Under the pieces are notes generated by a model. That model worked only from the letters and a program-made list of their open reading frames with translations. It made no database searches and was not told where the DNA came from. This document shows positions 63,755 to 64,000 of a DNA stretch of 64,000 nt, one piece after another. The DNA is taken from contig NZ_OMKA01000003.1 of NCBI RefSeq assembly GCF_900299525.1, positions 62,001 to 126,000 of the forward strand, given 5' to 3'. Every line of letters begins with the position of its first letter. Position 1 is the first letter of the stretch. A program made the position numbers and the translations under genes. The DNA comes from Aquimarina sp. Aq78 (lineage in GTDB: Bacteria > Bacteroidota > Bacteroidia > Flavobacteriales > Flavobacteriaceae).

Positions 63755-64000
63755 TTGAAATCAAAATTCTACATACTCCCGGTGATTATCATTTCGCAGT
63801 TTTTTTGTACTTCGTTATGGTTTGCTGGCAATGCTGTTATTGATGATCTCGCCTCTCAGTTTAATGTTGGTTTTAATATTTTAGGCTATCTTTTGTCTTT
63901 TGTACAATTTGGGTTTATCGTAGGAACACTAACATTTGCTTTATTAACATTAGCCGATCGGTTTTCTCCATCTCGAATATTTATGATTTGCGCTTTTTTA
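63755..64000 (+). CDS. MFS transporter, 3' partial
   Basis: Only the first 82 codons are in the window. It starts at TTG 63755 (an ATG at 63750 is out of frame and stops at once). First helix VIIISQFFCTSLWFAGNAVI and second helix GYLLSFVQFGFIVGTLTFA, separated by DDLASQFNVGFN, and the loop ADRFSPSRI, resemble major facilitator proteins. Substrate cannot be judged; adjacency to a CBM9-like lipoprotein hints at a sugar. Confidence 0.7.
   Translation, partial: MKSKFYILPVIIISQFFCTSLWFAGNAVIDDLASQFNVGFNILGYLLSFVQFGFIVGTLTFALLTLADRFSPSRIFMICAFL

Overview
The window is an AT-rich chromosomal segment of a marine-type Flavobacteriaceae bacterium (Bacteroidota); an Aquimarina-like genus is my guess, not proven. 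Supporting signs are gliding genes (gldF/gldG), a type IX secretion sorting domain, many SCSS-type lipoproteins, DUF4199 proteins, promoter boxes of the TAnnTTTG type, few Shine-Dalgarno sequences, and type B L31. I saw no prophage, insertion sequence, CRISPR array, tRNA or rRNA.

Layout. 1-9200: the end of a gldF-gldG reading frame, an orphan iron/B12-type ABC ATPase, a lipoprotein, YjbR, RmuC, two small membrane paralogs, a beta-lactamase-fold hydrolase, a thioesterase and a haem-motif lipoprotein. 9200-16800: a subtilase, a perfect 53-bp palindrome, a Fur-box-controlled TonB receptor, carB (no allosteric domain) and rpmH. 16900-27800: envelope and housekeeping genes (DUF6263, thioredoxin-like protein, TSUP permease, lytic transglycosylase, MtaB, peptide-binding lipoprotein, GlmU-like protein, L31) with several short inverted-repeat elements. 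27900-39000: an expanded DUF4199 cluster of six paralogs plus an AraC/TPR regulator, then a glycosyltransferase, a phosphosugar mutase and an MsbA-like exporter. 39400-45000: a T9SS-exported protein, a 1.2-kb intergenic region and an ECF sigma / putative anti-sigma / sensor triplet. 45000-52000: a BNR-type protein, an RsmB-like methyltransferase, purL and an isochorismatase. 52000-60100: acyl-CoA synthetase, then marR-fadN-fadA-fadE, a complete beta-oxidation module. 60100-64000: an HTH regulator, DinB, ACT and OsmC proteins, a CBM9-like lipoprotein and the start of an MFS transporter.

Most notable. (1) Between 42270 and 43060 lie three tandem copies of what looks like a minus-strand small-RNA gene of about 130 nt. 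Each has its own TTTG-N19/20-TAtnTTTA promoter, a hairpin with a C-rich loop (one C-G to U-A covariation), a second C-containing hairpin, and an intrinsic terminator closed by a GNRA tetraloop. It adjoins the ECF sigma operon. (2) A DUF4199-glycosyltransferase operon seems to have been duplicated and then reciprocally decayed: an exact 60-bp repeat (29922 and 34270) marks a glycosyltransferase stub after one DUF4199 gene and a DUF4199 stub before the intact glycosyltransferase. The interval now holds the regulator and four DUF4199 genes at an exact 548-bp period. (3) Two near-identical palindromes with core ATGCGyGCAT precede the acyl-CoA synthetase and marR, tying them into one predicted fatty-acid regulon.
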